Below, one piece after another: positions 1 to 12,760 of a DNA stretch of 64,000 bases. The translations under genes and the position numbers were made by a program. The DNA lies in contig QJNS01000135.1 of assembly GCA_004154925.1 (NCBI GenBank), forward strand, positions 62,001 through 126,000, in the 5' to 3' direction. A model generated the notes under the pieces. That model worked only from the letters and a program-made list of their open reading frames with translations. It ran no database searches and was not told where the DNA came from. Numbering within the stretch: the first letter of the stretch is position 1; each line of letters opens with the position of its first letter. The DNA comes from Monosporascus cannonballus (lineage: Eukaryota > Ascomycota > Sordariomycetes > Xylariales).

Positions 1-3000
1 AAAACGTTTACTTTACCGTTTTCGGATATTTTCTTATAAATAATAACAAAATCGAAATTCGTTAATTTTTTTTATATATCTTAATTATTATCCTGTAAGT
101 TCTCTAGTCGTAGTAAATCGAGTAAAATTTTGATAATCCGTATAAACCTTAACCTAATATAAGTTTCCCTTTAAAAATGCCTAAATTCCCGAAATGCCAT
201 AATAATAATTATACATTCCTTATCTGGAATATCGTAATTAAATTAGGCTCCTTTTAATTTATACGAAAAAAATATAATAAAGTACAATTTACTTTATTTA
301 TTTTATTATTTAATTATTACACCTAAAGCGAAATCTAAAATATTAGTTTTTAATTTAACGGAATAATTTAAATGGTATATAATTAATATTAATTTATTAA
401 TAATTATATCCTTAATATCTTAAAACACCTTTTCTGTATTTGGCGTCTATTTAAATTCTTTTTTCTTTCGTAAAATTCGTTAAAAATATAATTATCCTAC
501 TAAAGTTTCAAATAAATTTCTTGCCATAATTAATGAATTTAAGAAACGCTTATACATCTTTAAATATTATTAATATTTACCATTTTATAATTGGAGCGAC
601 TTTTTTAGGGTTTATTTTAATATATTCTAAGCTAATAATATATCCCAAATAATCCATTTCTTATATACAAAATTAACTTTTTTTTGCATTAATAAATAAC
701 CTTGTGTCCTATAAAGCTTAAAAAACCTTCTAAATATATTTTACGTATATTTTTTCCGTTTTCGAAAAAATAGAAATGTCGTCCAGGTAACAAATAACGA
801 AAATATTAAGATATTTTCGTAATACATAATTTACCATCCGTTAAAATATTGCTAGTACATTCGTAAATCTTATTAACGTAACCAAATACTTAAATAGTTC
901 GTATTTCGTTTTAAAGGTTATTTTTTATTCGTATTCCTTTTTAATCCTAATAAGGTTATATTTATTTTTGTAATTAAATATTATAAACCATTTAATTCCA
1001 TAAAATCAGTTTGTTATTTCTGTAATTAAGAATATTAATATTGTTTAATTATCGATAATTAACTATAAATTATAATTTTTTAATTTTTTTGGGTACGAAA
1101 AATACAAAATATCTTATTAATAATTTCAAAATTCAAATCCATCCTTTCTGTTACCGATTTTCCAGGTATTTTTTAAAAATACGTAATTCGTATTCGTTAA
1201 AATTATGAATAAGGTAAAACTTTATCGAAAATCCTTTTTTAAAAATTATTTTATAATCCTATTCGTTATGTTTTAATAGTTTCGTATCAAATCTTTTCCT
1301 AAAAAGCTGTTCGTATTTATAATATTATAATAATATATTAATAAAATCTTTTAAATGTTTGGGCTATTATTTTTATAGTTCCATATCGTTATTTAATTAT
1401 TTTAGTTTCGCTTTAATAATTATAATAATATATTATTTTTTTTAATACTCGTTCTTTTTTTAAAATTTATTTCTTTAAGTAAAAAAATATTTATTGGATT
1501 TTTATGTTTATATTTGTCGTTATTATTAATCGAATATTAAAATCTTAATTTTTCTTGTTTTTATTTATTAATACGGAATAAAATGAACTCTATTTAATTA
1601 ATTTTACAGTTAATTAAAACTTCGTATTAACGTATCCATAATAATCCTAAGATTATATCGTAATTCCTAAATAAAAGAATATCGAAATTAATTATTTAAT
1701 ATCATCTTTTAATAAAAGTTTCGAAATAATTAATTTCGTATCTAATTTTTCAATTCTCGTAAACGAATTCTTAATTTTCGGCATTTGTTATTATATAAAG
1801 TTTTAATGTATATTTTTATAATAATTTAAACTTATTAATTATATCAGGTATAAAATAATTTTCGTTTAACGTTCCGTAATTTATTATTGCAATATGTTAG
1901 CACGTTTTGATTTATATATTTAAAATAATAAAATCGTTAATATTTTTAATTATCGTATTTAAAACCTTTTTTAGGAATTTCGTTTAACTTCTTTAAGTTT
2001 TATTATTTTATAACCTTTTTATAAATAAATCTTTTCGTTTAATTTTTATTTAAATTTATTAAATTTTATTTATATTTCTTGGTTTAATATGTTAAGCCGC
2101 TATATTTATCGTTATTGTCGGCGTATTATTTCTATAAATTATATTAGTTATTTTTAATTTTATTATGATCTCTTTTTTTATCGAATAAAAGTTTTTTATA
2201 TTTATAATTATATTTTATTATATGTTATTTCGATTATCGTTTTAAAAATCTTTTACAAATTAATATATTTCTTTTTTAATAATTTTCCTTTTATAAGGAT
2301 CCGTAATAAAAACTAATTAAAAATAAAAATCCGTAATAGTTTTGCAATAATATTGTTTAATTATACGCTGGATTAACTTTTTTCCGTTTAATAATTGTAT
2401 TATCTCTAATAATAAAAAGCGTTTTCTTACGACCATTATTTTTTTTCCGGCTAGCTTTTTATTTTAACTAGCTATTAAATATTTTTTGGGGCTATAATTC
2501 GAGAATATCGATTTTATTGCTTATTATTTTTGTTATGCTCGGTACGATTTAAAAAATCAAAATTTTCGTAATATATACGGATAATTCGAATGTAAATATA
2601 TTATTTCCATTTTTCGTAATCGGGATATTCCCGTCGTCGACAGTATATGGCGTATATTTTGCTATATCGATCAAAAATTCCGGAATAAACTTTTTCTATT
2701 TAATTCTAATATTCGCGTAATTATCTTTATAATGCTTTTTATTATGTTCGTAATATTCGTCAAATTAGGTTTTTAACCTTTCGCATTTTTCGTCGAATTT
2801 TTTATTATAATAATTCTTATTAAATCTTTTGCTATAAGCCTAATTTATAATTAATTTAAATTGTATTAATAACTTTGTTATTATTTTCGTATTAATTTCT
2901 GTAATATTTTTCCAATATAAGGGTGTAATTATCTTGTCGTAATTTCTTAGGTTTTTTATCTTTATAAACGTTATATTTGATATTATTACAATTAAAACAT

Positions 3001-3843
3001 TTAATTTAGCTTTAATTTCTTCGGTAAATAACTCCAAGTTCCATAAATCTTAATCCCGTTTCGTAAAAAATAAAAACTATTTTTCGTTTTTTTAATTAAA
3101 TTTATATTTTAAACATAAAATGTAGTGTTTTTTATCGTTTTTTAAATTGTTAATTATTAATTTTAATTACTTTTATAATATATCGGTTTAAATTAATTAA
3201 TCGTTTAATTCGAATAATTTTATTTTTTATATTATATTTTAATTATTTATAAAATATATGAATAACAATATCGGCCTTACCGTTTTTTATTTTACTTTAA
3301 TTACGAAACTTTTGAAAATGACGGCATATTTAAACGTAAATTCTTTTTATTAAAATTATAAAACTATTAAGCCGTAAATCGGTTTTTATTCGCTTACCAA
3401 AATTATTACGTATTTCGTTTTCGAAATTGGTATATAATAAAAAGATTTTATTAATAAAGTCCTCTTTATCCGGTTTTTTTATTTTCGAAAAGTTTTTATA
3501 ATCGGTTTAAACTAATTAATTATATCTTTTATTAAGCATATTTCCATTATTAAAACCATATCCTCTAAATTAGTAAGGTTTAAAAAATAAAAGTAAATTC
3601 TTACTTAAATTAAAAAAATCTAAAATTTAGTTTTCTTATCGTAACGTTTGGTTTTTTGGGGGTTATGTAAACAAAAATGGCTTAGACAAATAACGTAACC
3701 CTAAATTATCCAATTTTCTTTTCCATTTCCCGAATTCGAACTTAAAACTATTAAATAAAATCCTTTTAAATGTTAATTAATATCTTCATAATATTAAATA
3801 TTTCTTAAAGTTTAACGGTATTATTAAATAAAACTTTATAACG
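1..3843 (-). mobile_element. Element A: 5' part of a RIP-degraded Ty3/gypsy chromovirus
   Basis: Read on the minus strand, this runs from the leader next to the LTR at 3844 through gag, protease, reverse transcriptase and RNase H, and is cut by the left window edge. It is collinear with elements B, C, D and E. The protease site near 1877-1885 reads Asn-Tyr-Gly instead of a D-[SC]-G triad. The RT catalytic box at 778-789 is intact Tyr-Leu-Asp-Asp, unlike D, E and C. Other frames are broken by TAA/TAG codons of the kind RIP produces. Its integrase and 3' end lie outside the window. It is not functional. Confidence 0.9.
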
Positions 3844-4060
3844 TATAATATATTATACGGTTTAATTGATTATTAAATCTTAAGTTAACGGGTTTATAAT
3901 AGCGAAAATATGGGTAAAAATCTAAATAATAAATATAGTAATATATTACGTTTTGTAATGCCAAAAATACCTTAAATAACGATATAATATTGCAAACTAA
4001 TATTATCTAAATTATGGAAATACTGAACATATATATCCTTTTTTTATTTGCTAGATTATT

Positions 4061-4149
4061 ACCAACAAATTAATAATCCGGCTAATTAGTTTATTACCAG
4101 GAAGTTAATAATCCGGCTTACTGGCTTACCACCAGTAAGTTGGTAATCC
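4061..4149. repeat. 35-bp tandem repeat in the type I U3
   Basis: Two full 35-bp units (4061-4095 and 4096-4130) and a partial third unit each contain a version of AATAATCCGGCT. The type I LTR of element B at 10480-10550 has fewer units. Repeats like this inside a U3 often hold transcription factor sites, but no function is shown here. Confidence 0.75.
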
Positions 4150-4160
4150 ATTACGTAACC

Positions 4161-4315
4161 TGCCTTACCACGCACTTATGGTTGGATCGCAAGAGACCGT
4201 TTCTGGAGGCCGCGGCCCGTTGGGTCGTAACAATTATGTGACGTGCCATATCGCGCACTTATGGTTAGGTTCTAACAGACCGTTTCTGGAGACCGTGGTT
4301 TGCTAGGTTATGATA
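4161..4315. repeat. 83-bp direct duplication at the outer end of the shared LTR
   Basis: The unit TGCC..CGCACTTATGGTTGG..GACCGTTTCTGGAG..GTCGTAACA occurs at 4161 and again, diverged, at 4244. The single copy in B's right LTR (10556-10626) shows that this is a local duplication. It creates two possible LTR ends, near 4232 and at 4315. Confidence 0.75.
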
Positions 4316-4483
4316 TGATCTCCTTTTATTGTAAATTTTGCGCTTAAGATTTTTCTTTTTTTGGGTAAACCTTTTATATTTATTTATTATGTTTTCTGGT
4401 ATTTTTATATATCGTTTCCCTAAATCCGAATAACGACTTATTTTAGCTACTTTAATTAAACTTAAAGATTTTGACGTAATATT

Positions 4484-4958
4484 TTATTTTTTTATTTTGT
4501 AGGGTAGCTTAATTATTAAATAATGGACGGGGTTTTTCGTTATAAAGAATATATTCGTCGACTTTATTTATACGACGGAACACGAATTCCCGTTTCTATA
4601 ATTAATCGTTATATCGCAAAGTTAAAAAAATTAAAAAAGGAAAAGCTGACGGCCGAAAAATCTTTGTCTAAAGTTTTTGCGCGTTTTTTCCGTTTATATC
4701 GTTAATGTTAACATTATTAATCCTTAGCTGCGAAATTTGTTAATTATGCTTTTTAATTTTTAAATAATTTTAACAATTTTGCATAATTAGAATTAAAATT
4801 TGTAATCGAGGTACAGGCTTTAAGTAAGGTAGACGTTATTAATTAAAATGCGGTGGACTAAAGGTTCTTTTTTGGATTTTGTGGATTGGAATGTTATTAT
4901 TTCGAGTGATTTCGTCGTTGCTAGTAAAAGTTTTTTAACAGGCGTTAAGCGTTAATAA
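4484..4958 (+). pseudogene. Antisense zinc-cluster ORF of element B (aORF)
   Basis: This frame is antisense to B. It reads through a cysteine-cluster remnant at 4493-4573: positions 2 to 6 of C-x2-C-x6-C-x8-C-x2-C-x6-C are all Tyr (TAT/TAC, from TGT/TGC by G-to-A change), and position 1 is Leu next to a T run that may have slipped. A Lys/Glu-rich helix-forming stretch follows (4590-4700). The sequence then aligns with the Arg-rich and Leu-Asp-Glu-Leu region and with the C-terminal Ser-Lys-Ser-Phe-Leu-Thr-Gly-Val motif of the other copies. All in-frame stops seen are of RIP type. Its end overlaps the end of B's pol (chromodomain), tail to tail. The longest uninterrupted piece is 4523-4705. Confidence 0.7.
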
Positions 4959-7163
4959 GGTTCTTGGCAGATTCCTAGGTGTTTTCGGAGTTCGGGTGCT
5001 TTTTTCACTTGATTAGGTATTAGATAAATCTGTTTTGTTTTTGCATGTTAAAAATCTTTTCTTTCTTATATACTTATTCGTTTTCTATTTTTATATCGCT
5101 TTATACCGTATAGATCTTGATTGTATCCGCTGCTAATTCTAATAAGAAAATATAAAAAATTGGATAAAATTTAATATTTGGTAAAAGTTCTAATTAATAA
5201 TTATTTTCCAAGGTTTTCTCAGCAATTTTATATAGATCGATATATTTAAAATCGAATGTTTTGTTAAGTTTTTTTGTTTAAATATTTTTGGTAATTAGAA
5301 AAACTATATTCGCTTTTTCAAAAATTAATTTTTTAATATTTTCTGGTTAAAATATTTGCTTATTTAATTTCGTACGAATTCCAGTTCTATTTTTATTTTT
5401 TAATATAGGTATTATAGCTGTTTTTACATAAGGATTATTTTGATATTAATTACTCCGTTATTAAGTATTTCTTTGTAAACTTCTGGAATAAAACCAAAAT
5501 TTGCGTTCGTAAACATTATTTTTATATTTTCGTACTAGTTTATATTATAAGCTAATTATAAGATTAGTAAATTTTTAACCCAGTTATTTTATTCGTAATT
5601 GATATAATATCGTAAGGAAGTTTTTAAAAATTAATTCGTTCGTTTCGTTTATTTATTCGTTTAAGGTTTAAATACGTTAAACAACTTATATTTTAGGCAG
5701 ACTTATATTATTAGACTTTATTAAAACTTAAATACGAATATTTATTTTTTATTTGAAATAAATTTTATAAGTAATTCGTATACGCTAATAATATATTTGA
5801 AAAAAAAATATATATTATTTATTTAATATTTGCATTTTCGTAATATAATAAAAACTAACAAAATTTTATAAATCAGTTCACGGTTACGAAAATGCTATTA
5901 TAATATATTTTTATAACTGAAATTTGTAATGTAAGAAGATTAGTAATAAAGTTAAATATAAGAAAATATTATAATCGTTTTATAATTAATAATAGCAATA
6001 ATTTTCCGTATGACTTATGTCGCCAAACTTTTGTTCTAACGTAAATATCGTATTGCCGTATAACCTTTTGTACTGTTAATTTTATTATAAGAAAAAAAGA
6101 TGTACGTTAAAGCCGTTCTCAGGTTTTGTAAATCTCTGGATATCCGTATAACTAATATTCGTATATTTTTTGTACTAAACGTTTTTAGTATTTTTTTAGA
6201 ACTTATATTTTATCCGTTCTTTATTTTTCTGTGAGATTATTATTATATTATTAAAGGTTTTGGTACATATTGTAAAATATTGCCCGAATTATTATAATCT
6301 GTCGTAAGTATAAATATACTTTTATAATGGTATGAAAAATTATATAACTAATTTTAACTAATTTTCTTTCGAGGTTTAGTTACTTGTTTAAGGCATTTAC
6401 TTTGTTATTTTTTAAACCTTTTTTATGAATAATAATAAAGTCGAAATTTGCCAATTTTTTCGCATAACGAACTTATTGTTCTATAAATTCCCTGGTCGTA
6501 ATAAATTGGGTAAATTTTTAATTATCCGTATAAACCTTAACCTAGTATAAATTTCCCTTTAAAAAATATCTAAATGTTCGAAATACCATATAATAACCAT
6601 AAATTCTTTGTCGGAAATGCCGTAATTAAATTCGGCTTTTTTTAATTTATATTAAAAAAATACAATACCGTATAATCTGTCTTAATTATTTCGTTATCCG
6701 ATTACTGCGCTTAACGCGTAATTCAAAATATCGGTTTTTAATTTAACAAGAACGTTTAAATCGTACATAATTAATATTAGTTCGTTAATAATCGTATCCT
6801 TGATATCTTAAAATGGTTTTTTCGGATTTAACGTTTATTTAAACTTTTTCTTCGTAAAGTTCGTTAGGGGTATAATTATTTTGCTAAAATTTTAAATAAA
6901 TTTCTTGTAATAATTAGCGAATCTAAAGAATACCTGTACTTCCTTAATTATCGTTAGCGTTCGTTATTTTGTAATTATAGTAATTTTCTTAAGGTTTATT
7001 TTAATATATTTTAAGATAATAATATATTTCAAATATTTTATTTCCTAAATATAAAATTAAGCTTTTTCTGTATTAATAAATAATTTTGCGTTTTATATAG
7101 CTTTAAGAATTTTATGAACATATTTTACATATGTTTTTATTTTGTTTTTGAAAAAACGAAAAT

Positions 7164-7175
7164 ATCGTCGAAATA
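7164..7175 (-). other. RT catalytic box of element B (Y-F-D-D)
   Basis: The minus strand reads Cys-Tyr-Phe-Asp-Asp-Ile. Both catalytic aspartates survive although the surrounding frame has stops. This anchors the reverse transcriptase domain of B. Confidence 0.85.
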
Positions 7176-10100
7176 GCAAAAGACAAAAATATCGAAATAC
7201 TTTGGTAATATATGGTTAATCATTCGCTGAAAGGTTATTAATACGTTCGTAAGTTTTATTAATATAACCAAATACTTAAATAGGTTGTTTTTCGTCCTTA
7301 GAGTTGTTTTTTATTCGTGTTCTTTTTCAATTTTAATAAAGTTTTATTTATTTTTAAGATCGAATATTATGAAATATTTGGTTCCGTAAAGTCGGTTTTT
7401 TATTTCTGTAATTACGGATAATAATATTTGGTTTTCAACGAGAATATCGTTTATTTATCGATAATTAATTATAAATCGTAACTTTTCGTTTTTTTAAATA
7501 TAAAAAAAATAAGGTATTTTACTCATAATTTCGAAAGTTAAATCAATTCTTTCTATAATTGATTTTCTAGGTATTTTTTAAAAGTACGTAATTCGCTTCC
7601 GTTAAGGTTATAAATGAGTTAAAACTTTGTTAAACATTTTTTTTAAAAATTATTTTATAATTTTATTCGTTATGTTCTAGTAATTTGGTATCAAGCTCCT
7701 TTTTGAAGAGTTACTTATATCTATAGTATTATAATGGTATATTAATTAGATTTTTTAAATGTCTTAGGTTGTTATTATTTTAGATCATTATTTAGTTATT
7801 TTAGTTTTATTTTAATAGTAATAACGATGGGTCGTATTTTTTTGGATACTTATTTTTTTCTTGTATTTTGTTCCTTTAGGTAATAAGGTTTTTATCGTAT
7901 TCTTATGCTTACATTTATCGCTATTATCGATCGAATATTAAAAGCTTAATTTTCCTTTTTATCTAATAATAAGATATAAGGCGAACTTTACTTAGCCAGC
8001 TTTTTTATTAAATAAAATTCCTTACTAACGCATTTATAGTAATCCTAAGATTATATTATAATTTCCAAATAAAACGATATCGAAATTAACTGTTCGGTAT
8101 CGTTTGTTAGAAAAATTCTTAAATTAATTAATTTCGCGTATGATTTTTTAATTGTCGTAAGCGAATTCCTAGCCTTTGGCATTCGTCGTTATATAAAGTT
8201 TTAATATATATTTCCATAATAATTTAAGCTTATTTACTATATCTGGTATAATGTAATTGCTGTCTAAAATTCTGTGATTTATTATTATAGTATACTAATA
8301 CGTTTCGAATTGTATATTCAAAGTAATAATGTTATTGACGGCCTTTATCGTTACGTTTAAAGCCTTTTTTAGGAATTCCTTTTAATTTCTTTTGGTTTCG
8401 TCATTTTGCGGCTTTTTTACAAATATTTCTTTTTAACTTTTGTTTGAATTTGTCGAATTTTATATATATTTTTGCGTTTAACGCATTAAGATATTATATT
8501 TAGCGTTATTGCCGGCGCATTTTGCCTTTAAATTATATTAATTACTTTTAATTTTGTTATTCCTTTTTTCATCGAGTACATTGTCTTTTCATTTTATAAC
8601 TATATCTAATTTTACCTCGTTTTAATTGTTATTTTAAAGATTTCTCATAAATTAACGTATTTAGGTTTAATAATTTTTATAAGGATTCATAATAAATACT
8701 AATTAAAAATAGAAATTTATAATAATTTTCTGGTAATGCCTTTTTATTATATGCTAAAACAACTCCTTTTCCGTTTAATAATCGTATTATTAATAATAAT
8801 AAAAGGGGTTTTCCTGCAGGTATTATTTTTTTCGGGCCTGCTTTTTATTTTAACCAATTATTAAATATTTCTTAAAGTTATAGTTCGAAAGTATTAATAT
8901 CATTATTTATCGTTTTTGTTATTTCCGATACGGCTTGAAAAATCGAATCCTAGTATTCGCGTAATTATCCTTATAATATTTTTTGTTATGTTCGTAATGC
9001 TTATTAAGCCAACTTTCTGATTTTTCTTACTTTTTGTCGAATTTTTTATCGTAATGGCCCTTACTATGCTTTTCGCTATAGGGGACCTAATTTGTATTTA
9101 AGCTGAATTATGTTAATAAATTTGTTTTCGTTTTTCTAATTTTTTCGAGGTTATCCTTTAGATATTAGTTTTCAGTTATTTTAACGAGGTTTTTTTTGAA
9201 TATCTTATACCGCGCTATTTTATGTCCCATTTTGTTATAATTAAAATATTTAATCTAACTTTAATTTTTTTTATAAATAATTCTTAATTTCATGGGCTTT
9301 GGTTCCGTATTATAAAAAATATTAATATATCAAAAAACACTGATATTAACCGCGTACTAGGATTTGTTATTATTTGTTCCTTTAATATCTTTAGTAAATT
9401 ATATATATTATTAATTATCGATTTTAATTACGATAATAATATAATCCGACAAATAATTAGGCCGATTAAGTTTAGAAATCTTTTTTATATTTTTTCAACT
9501 TTTTCAATTTTTAATTTAACTTAGTAATTAATAAAACCAACATATTGTCGTAATTAGATATTGACTCTTTTGTCGTAATTATTAAATTTGTATTTCAGCG
9601 TTTATTTTTTGGTTCATTATTTCAAAAAGTATTTGTTAATATTTCTTTAAATTATTTATAATTATTACAAATTTATATTACTTCTTTGTTTTGATTTTCG
9701 ATTAATAAAATAATATATTGTTTATAACGGATTTCAAATTAAATGATTATATATCCGGAAAACTATCTGATTACGAATTTTATTCATATAAGAAGTATAA
9801 TAAATTAAATAAGAAAATACCCGAAATATATTCGGTATTACATTAAAAACAATTATAATTTAGTCGAAATTCCGTCGAATAGTTCTAGCTTAAAAGGCTT
9901 AAGGATTTTTCTTAGTTCTTTAATAATATTTAGCTAAATAATTTCGCTTATTTGTAAAAATCTTTTAATTTCGAGAATTTCTTTTTTCTTAAATTTCTTA
10001 TAAGCAGTTTAAAACAATATCGTAAAATCATTATTATTTTTCTTAAGTTGAATATTACGTTTATTTAAAGCATCTAGGCGTCGTAGAATTCTTTTTCGCA

Positions 10101-10258
10101 AAAAAGGCAAGGTTTTTCTTTTTTCTTCTCGGATTTTATTCCAGTGTCCGGGTAATCAAAAACCTAGTAAATAGGCTGTTCGGGTTGATTATTAATAAAC
10201 ATAACATTAATAATATTATTTAAAATTTGATAATATTATTACACAAACATCTATAACG

Positions 10259-10626
10259 TATAACGGCTAAACGGTTTAACTAATTATTAAATTTTAATTG
10301 TACGTGTTTATTTTAATAGGAATATTATAAAACTTTATAACAATAAAATAATTTAATTACTTTTTTCAATATTAAAAATGCAAAAATTATATTTGCAAAC
10401 CCTTAATATTAATAATTATTATAACTTAAAATTATTTAAATTATGAAAATAATAAGCGTATATATTTTGATCTGGTTCATTAAATCACTATCAATAAGTT
10501 GGTAATCCGGCTTACTGGCTCACTATTAGTAAGTTGGTGATCCATTACGTGACCTGCCCCATCGCGCACTTATGGTTGGGTCCTGACAGACCGTTTCTGG
10601 AGACCGTGGCTTGCTGGGTCATGACA
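10259..10626 (-). repeat. 5' LTR of element B (U3 type I)
   Basis: This 368-bp LTR is bounded on the left by the leader junction (ACG then TATAACGGC, the degraded TGTGACGGC) and on the right by GTCATGACA at 10626. It shares its U3 with 3844-4315 and its R-U5 with every other LTR of the family in the window. The open frame at 10534-10788 lies mostly in this LTR and is not a gene. Confidence 0.9.
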
Positions 10627-11035
10627 CTATGTCCGCGTTTATTTCCGTGCCCGCGATTTCCACAACGCCTATTTATTTATCCCGTTAAAGCCCCGTACAT
10701 AAAACGCGTTACGCCAAGTCTTACTTCGGCTATTTACGTTCCGCGTTCGCCGACCGTTCCGATAATACGTATTACGACGCCGCCATAGGTAATCGTTATT
10801 AATGTTACGTTTTCGGCCCTATTTACGTTCCGGTGTACGTATTTTCTTATTTTTTAAAAATATTTTCCTTTAGTAATTATTAATTGTAATTTTGCCGTCA
10901 CCTGCGTTACTGTAATACATTTCGTAAAAATGTTCGAAAATAACGTTTTTTACCGTATATACTTCTTTAACCCTGTTTTTATGTTTTGAGGAAAATATTA
11001 GTCGAAATTATAAGAGGTAAATTATTTTATACAGT
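10627..11035. other. Unassigned flank, less RIP-altered, with no gene recognised
   Basis: The stretch 10627-10840 has noticeably more CpG and GC than its surroundings. It also has an open minus-strand frame for a few dozen codons, but no recognisable protein or repeat end. It may be remains of the sequence into which the A-B tandem inserted, or the outer part of relic K. Confidence 0.4.
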
Positions 11036-11280
11036 TATTCGGGTATTTTTCGAAAAAATAAAAGAAAATAAAAAAATTAAAGAAATTTTAAAAAAATTAA
11101 AGGGAAATTAAGAAAAAAAAATAAAAAAAAATAAAAAATAAACAAAATAAAAAAAAGAAATTAAAAAAATAAAAAGAAAATAAAAAGAAAATAAAAAGAA
11201 AATAAAAAGAAAATAAAAAGAAAATAAAAAGAAAATAAAAAGAAAATAAAAAGAAATAAAAAAATTAAGAAATTACGGAT
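11036..11280 (+). repeat. Purine-rich low-complexity tract with an 11-bp microsatellite
   Basis: This is an almost pure A/G/T tract. From about 11168 to 11256 it is a tandem array of an 11-bp unit (AAAAAGAAAAT), about eight copies with very little divergence. That regularity contrasts with the degraded surroundings and suggests recent slippage. Confidence 0.9.
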
Positions 11281-11400
11281 ACGCTTAGTATTATGGCGTC
11301 TGTCGGTGTTACAGCGCCTACCGGTAATACGCCTGCTATACGCGCATAAATGTTGGCCTTAGTTAAGCAGATTTTCGATTTGCTTTTGTCGCAAATACGG

Positions 11401-11419
11401 TAATAATAATAATAATAAT
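11401..11419 (+). repeat. (TAA)n microsatellite
   Basis: Six perfect TAA units plus a partial one. Confidence 0.9.
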
Positions 11420-11902
11420 TTCCTTAATTCTTTTAAAAAGAAATTAAAAAAGGTTTACCTCGGAAACCCTGGGTCCAATAAAATATTAGATATTTTATTT
11501 ATTTTTACGCTTTTCCGATTATACCTGCCGTAAGTTGTATAAATTGAAAAATAATTCAAAATATTCGAATTATTATTTGGGAAAAATATTTATTAACCTG
11601 TTAATAAGTATTTAAATTATAGATAAATAAATTACGTTAAACGATTTATAGATATACTTTTAGCATAACCACATATTTTATATATCGACGTATCGTAAGT
11701 AAGTATTAATTTTTTCGTTTTTCTTTATTACGAACCTAAACGTTTATTAATTATTACAAAGGTTTTCTCAGATTTAATCCAATATTAACTTTAAATCCCG
11801 AAATAAACGCTTAACAATTATAGCTTTTTAAACTCTATATTCTAATATAAACAGCTTAACCTTTATTATAAAAATCGTTATTATTATTGAACGAATTATT
11901 TT

Positions 11903-12760
11903 CTATATAATTAATTTTTTAAAAAAGGTTATTATATAACCTTGAAAATATCGCCGCGTTTCGAGATTATAGGCAAACGATACGATTTTTGCGATTAATA
12001 ACATTCGAACTTTTGTATTTTTACCCTCGTATATAATCGCCAGGAAACGTATATAATAAAAATAACGAATTATTTTATTAGTCGCTTTAATATATTTATT
12101 AAATAGATTAATTTGGAATTTTGATAATACGAAACTTATGTAAATTACGTTTAGGCGGATTATTACTGTTATGTACAAAATAAAGCCGACGCGTTTCTTA
12201 TAGCTTTTACCCTATTTTTTAAACGTTATTCCGGTATTAAGAATAAACCTTTTAATTTTTAAAAGGGTTGGCGGTATGTAAACGTTTTCTATAAGCCCAA
12301 AACGAATAACAATTTTCTTAATATAAAAATTATAAATTAAGAAAATCTTTTTCTTCAATTTATCCCGGATTACTTAAATGTTTAAAAATCAATTCGTTTC
12401 GCTTTAATTTTTAATTTTATATGTTCCCGTCAGCTTTAAAAATAATTTATCGATTTTGGGCTAATCTTTCTAGTAATAGAATAATAATAAATTATTAACG
12501 AAAAATACGAAAACGAACGTACGTTACGTATTATAAAACAGGTACGGCTTTTTTAAAAACATAATGAACTTTAATTTTCGTAATATAAAAGAAAATTCCC
12601 GATACCATAAAAAAATAAGTTTTTAAATCGATATAACGTTCGTTTAAACTTTACGCACATTTCGCTTTTCTTAAAGCTATCGGAGAAAACGCAGGTTATT
12701 TTAATTTGTCCTTTGCAAAACGTATTTAAAAAAATGTTTTAATATTAAATTAATAAATTT
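11903..12760 (-). pseudogene. Copia-type reverse transcriptase C-terminal part and RNase H
   Basis: On the minus strand, in order: the RT catalytic box at 12491-12502 reads Phe-Val-Asn-Asn (from Y-V-D-D, both Asp to Asn). Next comes a Lys-Leu-Phe-Leu-Lys-Leu-Thr-Gly-Thr-Tyr-Lys-Ile segment typical of the copia RT palm/thumb. The open stretch 11903-12178 covers the conserved connection and RNase H region (Leu-Ser-Lys-Phe-Gln, an Arg-Tyr-Phe-Tyr-x-Ile-Arg stretch, and Glu-Thr-Arg-Arg-Tyr-Phe-Gln-Gly-Tyr). The RT then RNase H arrangement with the TRRSxxGY-like motif is diagnostic of Ty1/copia and differs from the gypsy elements around it. It is broken by RIP-type stops. Confidence 0.8.

Larger units (their letters stand above)
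3844..4315 (-). repeat. LTR shared by elements A and B (U3 type I)
   Basis: On the minus strand it runs from a TGT-type start to a degraded TATA end (from CACA). It acts at once as the 5' LTR of A, whose gag leader abuts it at 3843, and as the 3' LTR of B, whose polypurine-side sequence starts at 4316. At 472 bp it is longer than B's other LTR (368 bp) because its U3 carries extra tandem repeats. The R-U5 half (left part) matches all the other chromovirus LTRs here, while the U3 half matches only B's. Confidence 0.9.
3844..10626 (-). mobile_element. Element B: full-length RIP-degraded chromovirus in tandem with A
   Basis: B is about 6.8 kb, with LTRs at 3844-4315 (3') and 10259-10626 (5'). 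From right to left on the minus strand the order is gag, protease (degraded near 8275-8290), RT, RNase H, integrase and a chromodomain near 4920-5075. An antisense frame follows before the 3' LTR. The RT box at 7164-7175 still reads Tyr-Phe-Asp-Asp. Length and order match D (6.7 kb) and E without its insert (6.8 kb). The right flank begins CTATG at 10627; the matching target duplication would be beyond the left window edge if A and B arose as one tandem unit. Stops are nearly all RIP-type, so it is inactive. Confidence 0.92.

Noticed and set aside
10534..10788. 84-codon open frame
   Set aside because: It begins inside the B LTR and crosses its end into the flank. It is a chance frame in a less altered patch.
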